A stretch of DNA of 36,289 nt from Candidatus Gemmiger stercoravium (GTDB lineage: Bacteria > Bacillota > Clostridia > Oscillospirales > Ruminococcaceae): positions 1 to 36,289 of the forward strand of contig DWWE01000038.1 in NCBI GenBank assembly GCA_019119835.1. Reading direction: 5' to 3'. A program made the translations under genes and the position numbers. Positions 33,015 to 36,289 of this stretch are shown piece after piece (position 1 is the first letter of the stretch; the number at the start of each line of letters is the position of its first letter). The notes below the pieces were generated by a model. The model had not been told where the DNA came from, did not search any database, and was given only the letters and a program-made list of their open reading frames with translations.

Positions 33015-33112
33015 AAACTTCCTACGCCGGCATTACCCGGATCAGGTTCAAGGTGACCCGAAGCTGCTGTTTGCTTCGATCTCAGCCGAGGATGCCCCTC
33101 AGCGCCCCTGTT
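33015..33112 (-). ncRNA. TPP riboswitch (THI element)
   Basis: The minus strand shows the conserved aptamer blocks in order. First GGGGCGCTGAGG, then GGCTGAGATC (33075-33086 region), then a P3 extension CGAAGC...GCTTCG, then AACCTGATCCGGGTAATGCC, and finally GGCGTAGGAAGT. These are the universally conserved thiamine pyrophosphate contacts. It controls thiT through the terminator at 32953-32991, reducing thiamine uptake when TPP is plentiful. Confidence 0.97.
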
Positions 33113-33127
33113 TTTATGTCCAAAAAC

Positions 33128-33155
33128 AGTATAGCAAATTTGTCGGTTTTGTCAA
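33128..33155 (-). promoter_or_regulatory. SigA promoter of the thiT leader
   Basis: On the minus strand TTGACA (33150-33155), 16-base spacer, TATACT (33128-33133). The -35 overlaps the stop codon of the upstream branching-enzyme gene (33152-33154). Confidence 0.85.
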
Positions 33156-34837
33156 GTCAGTTGGTACACCGCCCCGCAGAAAGGGGGCAGCCGGATGGCC
33201 AGGCGGCCGTCCGTCACCGGCAGGTCCCCCTCCGGCACCGGGCCGGCCGCAAACACCAGTCGCCCCCGGCCGGCGCCGCCTGCCGCCACCGGCAGCCGGG
33301 CGTCCGCCCCGCCCAGGTTACAGGCAACGACCAGCCGGTCCGCCCCGGCCTGGCGCTCGTAGGCCAGCAGCCGGGCGTCGGGGTCCTGCCGCAGCGGCAC
33401 AAACCCGCCGCCCGGGTCCCGCAGCGCCGGGTGGGCGGCATGCAGCGCGTTCAAAGCCCGGCAGAAGGCGGCCAGATCCCGGTGGGGCGGGGCGGCGGCC
33501 GCCGCCCAGTCCGGTTCCCGGAAAGGGGTGAAGGGGGCGGGGCAGCCGAACTCGTTGCCCATAAAGTTCAGCGGCCGCCCGGGGCGGGTGTACTGCAGCA
33601 GATACAGCAGCCGCGCCGCCCGCTGGGCGTCGCCGCTGCCGGCCAGGCGCTGCCACAGGCTGGGGCCGGCGGTGTCGTCATGGCTCAAAGGCAGGATGGC
33701 GTCCGACCGCCAGCGCCCGCCGCACAGCCGGGCGAAGGCGTCCCGCCCGGCCCCGCTGCCCGGCGGGGTGCTCAGGCAGGCCAGGGCGTCCCGGGTCCAG
33801 CCGGTGTCCCATACGGCGTCAAACCCCAGCCCGCCGGCTGCGGCGGGTTGGGTGACCCCCGCCAGCCCGGCCGTGTCTTCGGCCGCCAGCAGCACCCCGG
33901 GGCAGCGCCGGTGCAGCCCGTCGGTCAGCCCGGCAAAAAAGCCGGCGGCGGCCCGGCCGCCCGGGCCCTGCAGAGCGTGGCCCACCGCATCCACCCGCAG
34001 CCCGTCGCAGCCCATCTCCTCCAGCCAGAAAGCCGCCGCGCTCTGCAGAAAGCTGCGCACCGGCCCGCTGGCCAGGTCAAACCGCAGGCTGCCCCAGTCG
34101 CTGGGGCCGGCCTCCAGCATCGGGGCGCCGTCCCATTCGGCCATCCGGCCGGCGTCCGGGGCAAAGTGGACCGGCACAAAGTCCATCCAAACCCCGATCC
34201 CGGCGCGGTGCAGCGCCCCCACCAGCGCGGCCATCCCCCGGGGCCCGCCGATCCGGGCACTGGGGCAGAAGTACCCGCAGCCCTGGTACCCCCAGCTGCC
34301 GTCGTAGGGGTATTCGGCCAACGGCATCAGCTCCACATCGGTGTAGCCATTTTCCAGCAGGTAGGGCGCCAGCGCCCGGCCCAGTTCTTCGCCGGTGTAG
34401 TACCGCCCGTCCCAGTGGCGGCGCCAGCCGGCCGCGTACAGCTCGTACAGCCGCACCGGCCGGCCCAGCGCCCCCCGGCGGGGCGGCGGGGCGGGGGGCA
34501 GGGTCAGCCGGCTGGCGGTGCCGGGCAGTGCCTCGCCGTCCCGGGCAAACAGGTCCGGCCGCATCCGCCACACCCCGTCGGGGCCCAGCAGATTGTATTT
34601 GTACAGCTGCCCCTCGGCGGCAGCGGGCACCGTGCCCCGCCACAGCCCATCCTCGCAGGCAGCCAGCTCGGCGGCGGTGTACAGGTTCCAGCCGTTCCAG
34701 TCGCCCAGCACCTGCACCCGGCGGGCGTGGGGCGCCCATACTGTGAACCGCCAGCCGCGCCCGGCCGGCCGGGCCCCCAGCAGCCGGTGGCAGCCGAAAC
34801 TGGTCCCGTTGTAAAAGGCTTCCACCTCCGGGTGCAT
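33152..34837 (-). CDS. glgB: Short glycogen-branching-enzyme-like GH13 protein
   Basis: A 561-residue GH13 enzyme related to 1,4-alpha-glucan branching enzyme. An N-terminal CBM48-like region (about 20-120) has GWRFTVWAPHARRVQVLGDWNGW. The catalytic barrel shows LAEYPYDGSWGYQGCGYFCP, the nucleophile Asp in DGLRVDAVGHAL, the acid Glu in LLAAEDTAG, and the third Asp in LPLSHDD followed later by NFMGNEFGC. Usual branching enzymes are 620-730 residues and read HDEVVHGK and AEEST at these places, so this one is divergent and shorter. The catalytic triad itself is retained. ATG 34837 follows AAAGGAGGG. The longer open frame to 36079 is antisense to the next gene. Branching remains the most likely activity, but another alpha-glucan reaction is possible. 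Confidence 0.85.
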   Translation of the reverse strand: MHPEVEAFYNGTSFGCHRLLGARPAGRGWRFTVWAPHARRVQVLGDWNGWNLYTAAELAACEDGLWRGTVPAAAEGQLYKYNLLGPDGVWRMRPDLFARDGEALPGTASRLTLPPAPPPRRGALGRPVRLYELYAAGWRRHWDGRYYTGEELGRALAPYLLENGYTDVELMPLAEYPYDGSWGYQGCGYFCPSARIGGPRGMAALVGALHRAGIGVWMDFVPVHFAPDAGRMAEWDGAPMLEAGPSDWGSLRFDLASGPVRSFLQSAAAFWLEEMGCDGLRVDAVGHALQGPGGRAAAGFFAGLTDGLHRRCPGVLLAAEDTAGLAGVTQPAAAGGLGFDAVWDTGWTRDALACLSTPPGSGAGRDAFARLCGGRWRSDAILPLSHDDTAGPSLWQRLAGSGDAQRAARLLYLLQYTRPGRPLNFMGNEFGCPAPFTPFREPDWAAAAAPPHRDLAAFCRALNALHAAHPALRDPGGGFVPLRQDPDARLLAYERQAGADRLVVACNLGGADARLPVAAGGAGRGRLVFAAGPVPEGDLPVTDGRLAIRLPPFCGAVYQLT

Positions 34838-34869
34838 GGCGGGCCCTCCTTTCCGATCATGATTCCCCC

Positions 34870-34899
34870 ATTGTACCACCCCGCCCCCGGCGCACACAA
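34870..34899 (-). promoter_or_regulatory. Putative promoter of the branching-enzyme gene
   Basis: On the minus strand TTGTGT (34894-34899), 18-base spacer, TACAAT (34870-34875), about 33 bases before the start codon. Moderate match only. Confidence 0.45.
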
Positions 34900-35011
34900 G
34901 CCCGCACGAACCGCGCCCTGCCGGCACAACACCTGGCCCCCCGGGGGGCATTGGCGGGGGCTTTGCCCCTAAATGTAGGAGGTGATACCGGAATCTTGAC
35001 GCCATGACGAT

Positions 35012-35031
35012 AAAAAGTTTTACAACTTTTT
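35012..35031. promoter_or_regulatory. Dyad AAAAAGTT-N4-AACTTTTT upstream of the last gene
   Basis: A perfect 8-bp inverted repeat with a 4-base centre ends 14 bases before the -35 of the last gene. It could be an operator or a weak bidirectional terminator in the divergent region. Confidence 0.35.
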
Positions 35032-35044
35032 TCGCCGCTTTCCC

Positions 35045-35074
35045 TTGCAAAACCGCCCCGCCTTCGTGTATGAT
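35045..35074 (+). promoter_or_regulatory. SigA promoter of the secreted Pro-rich protein
   Basis: TTGCAA (35045-35050), 18-base spacer, TATGAT (35069-35074). The start codon lies 97 bases downstream. Confidence 0.65.
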
Positions 35075-35170
35075 AGGAATAGACTTTTCGTTGGGGGCCG
35101 TGCCGTCTGGCGGTGCGCCCCGTTTGCGGCGTATGGAGTCGGGATTATCAGGGATAAGAGGAATCAAGGC

Positions 35171-36289
35171 ATGGCAAGAAAAAATCCGATGAAGTATTTT
35201 TCCGGCAGCGCGGTGTCGCGGCTGCCGCTGTACAAGCTGATCGCAGGCGGTATGGCGGCGCTGCTCTGCGCCAGCCTGGGGATCGGGGCGATGGCCGCCG
35301 GCATTGCGGCGCCGGCCCAGGCCGCCCCGCAGGCGACCCCCGCCCCGCAGGCGACCCAGGCGCCCACCCCGGCCCCCACGGCCACCCCCGAAACGGCGCC
35401 CACCCCGGCGCCCACCCCCCAGCCCGGCATGGCGATGGAGGTCACGGTGGTGCAGCAGGACATCGGCGTGCAGCTGTATGCCCTGACCTACCCGGAAGGC
35501 ACCACGGTGGAGGACCTGGAAGGGGAGGACGCCGTGGAAGCCCTGCGTACCCCTTTCACCAACACCCGGATGAATGTGACCATCACCGATGAGGATGGCA
35601 ACGCCACCGAGTACCCGGTGGATACCACCACCGGTACCGCGCTGGCCGAGGATGTGGAACCCGGCACCTACACGGTGACCGCCCCCGCCGCCGGTGATTA
35701 CAGCGCCCCCGAAGCCCAGACCGTCGAAGTCAAGGAGAAGGTCGTTTATAAGGTGGACGTGGAGGCCGTGCAGGACGAGATCGTCCAGGCCAACCAGGTC
35801 AACGAGAGCCAGGAAGACTCCAGCTACGGCACCGGCGGCGGCGCCCCCATTGCGGAGGAGGTCACCGACACCGTGGCCTATGCCGAGAGCAAGGCCGAGG
35901 AAGTGGGCACCGAGACCTACTACACCGGCAAGGTCAGCAGCGACGGTTACCTTCTGCTCAGCGACGGCACCGTCACCCCCTACAAGCCCCAGTATGACGG
36001 CGACACCGACCACCTGACCGGCGCCGTGCGCAGCCAGGCCAACAACGTGGAAGTGGTGCCGGGCAGCCTGCAGGTGCACTACCTGGGCGCGGCGGTGGAA
36101 CCGCTGCAGCTGGTGGGGGTGGAGGATACCTCCGAACCCACCGCCCAGAATGAGGGCGAGGCCACCCCGGCGCCGGCCGCCGAGACGCCGGCGCCCACCG
36201 AAGCCCCGACCCCCGCCCCCACCGAGGCGCCCACCCCGACGCCGGCCCCCACGGCTGCGCCGACCCCGGCGCCCACCGAGGCCCAGACC
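35171..36289 (+). CDS. Secreted Pro/Thr/Ala-rich cell-surface protein (partial, runs off the right edge)
   Basis: 373 codons are open to the window end with no stop. A basic N-terminus (MARKNPMKYFSGS) precedes a hydrophobic stretch at about residues 20-50 ending AAPAQA, a signal peptide or membrane anchor. Residues about 54-85 are low-complexity APTPAPTATPE-type repeat. A globular part follows (about 88-330) whose early section looks like a beta-rich carboxypeptidase-regulatory-like domain (GTYTVTAPAAGDYSAPEAQTV). A second, longer PTP/APTEAP linker begins near 337 and continues to the edge. The linkers suggest a wall-spanning or multidomain surface protein. RBS AAGAGGA precedes ATG 35171. Function is unknown. 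Confidence 0.8.
   Translation, partial: MARKNPMKYFSGSAVSRLPLYKLIAGGMAALLCASLGIGAMAAGIAAPAQAAPQATPAPQATQAPTPAPTATPETAPTPAPTPQPGMAMEVTVVQQDIGVQLYALTYPEGTTVEDLEGEDAVEALRTPFTNTRMNVTITDEDGNATEYPVDTTTGTALAEDVEPGTYTVTAPAAGDYSAPEAQTVEVKEKVVYKVDVEAVQDEIVQANQVNESQEDSSYGTGGGAPIAEEVTDTVAYAESKAEEVGTETYYTGKVSSDGYLLLSDGTVTPYKPQYDGDTDHLTGAVRSQANNVEVVPGSLQVHYLGAAVEPLQLVGVEDTSEPTAQNEGEATPAPAAETPAPTEAPTPAPTEAPTPTPAPTAAPTPAPTEAQT

Noticed and set aside
33152-36079. A 975-codon minus-strand open frame covering the branching enzyme and beyond.
   Set aside because: Only the part from ATG 34837 matches GH13 and has a ribosome binding site. The upstream part is antisense to the surface-protein gene and gives low-complexity Gly-rich sequence, as expected in high-GC DNA.

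Overview
The window looks like chromosome of a GC-rich, anaerobic, Gram-positive gut Clostridium of the Oscillospiraceae/Ruminococcaceae type (Gemmiger, Subdoligranulum or Faecalibacterium-like). This is inferred from strong AGGAGG ribosome binding sites, SigA-type promoters, an IreB-family protein, a YolD-like/UmuC-like pair, an EFR1-type ferredoxin, an ECF-type ThiT under a TPP riboswitch, and [FeFe] hydrogenase fermentation genes. No rRNA, tRNA, CRISPR array, transposase or phage gene was seen.

Layout. 1-2.3 kb: end of an unidentified gene, then a Y-family polymerase and a YolD-like partner (+). 2.4-4.7 kb: an AIM24-family protein (-) and an alpha/beta hydrolase (+), separated by a 281-bp non-coding element bounded by identical 20-bp direct repeats and full of hairpins. 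4.7-9.6 kb: a flavodoxin/ferredoxin protein (-), then a carbohydrate cluster (+): GH130 phosphorylase, xylulokinase, DUF4867 cupin, transaldolase/F6P aldolase. 9.6-16.5 kb (-): an 856-residue fusion enzyme (CoA-disulfide-reductase-like, rhodanese, siroheme sulfite/nitrite-reductase-like, ferredoxin), followed by an iron-type ABC transporter and a bifunctional siroheme synthase. 16.8-20.4 kb (+): a divergent two-gene [FeFe] hydrogenase with an NfnB/GltD-like flavoprotein. 20.6-27.2 kb (+): oligopeptide transporter oppBCDF and oppA. 27.4-31.7 kb (-): ireB, nagA, nagB and a GlcNAc/glucose PTS IICB. 32.2-34.8 kb (-): thiT with its TPP riboswitch, and a short glycogen-branching-type GH13 enzyme. 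35.2 kb to the end (+): a secreted Pro/Thr/Ala-rich protein running off the edge.

The most interesting part is 9.6-20.4 kb. The fusion enzyme should need siroheme, Fe-S clusters and NAD(P)H. The genes following it on the same strand encode a metal-chelate importer and the enzyme that makes siroheme. The divergent neighbour is a hydrogenase with a pyridine-nucleotide flavoprotein. I read this as a candidate redox module that reduces sulfite, persulfide or another oxidised sulfur or nitrogen species using NAD(P)H connected to H2/ferredoxin metabolism. The domains are visible in the sequence; the substrate and the physical connection are inference.

Many genes have readable control signals: SigA promoters upstream of xylB, the hydrogenase, opp, oppA, ireB, nagB, thiT and the last gene; intrinsic terminators; and a promoter-plus-terminator leader before oppB that looks like an attenuator.
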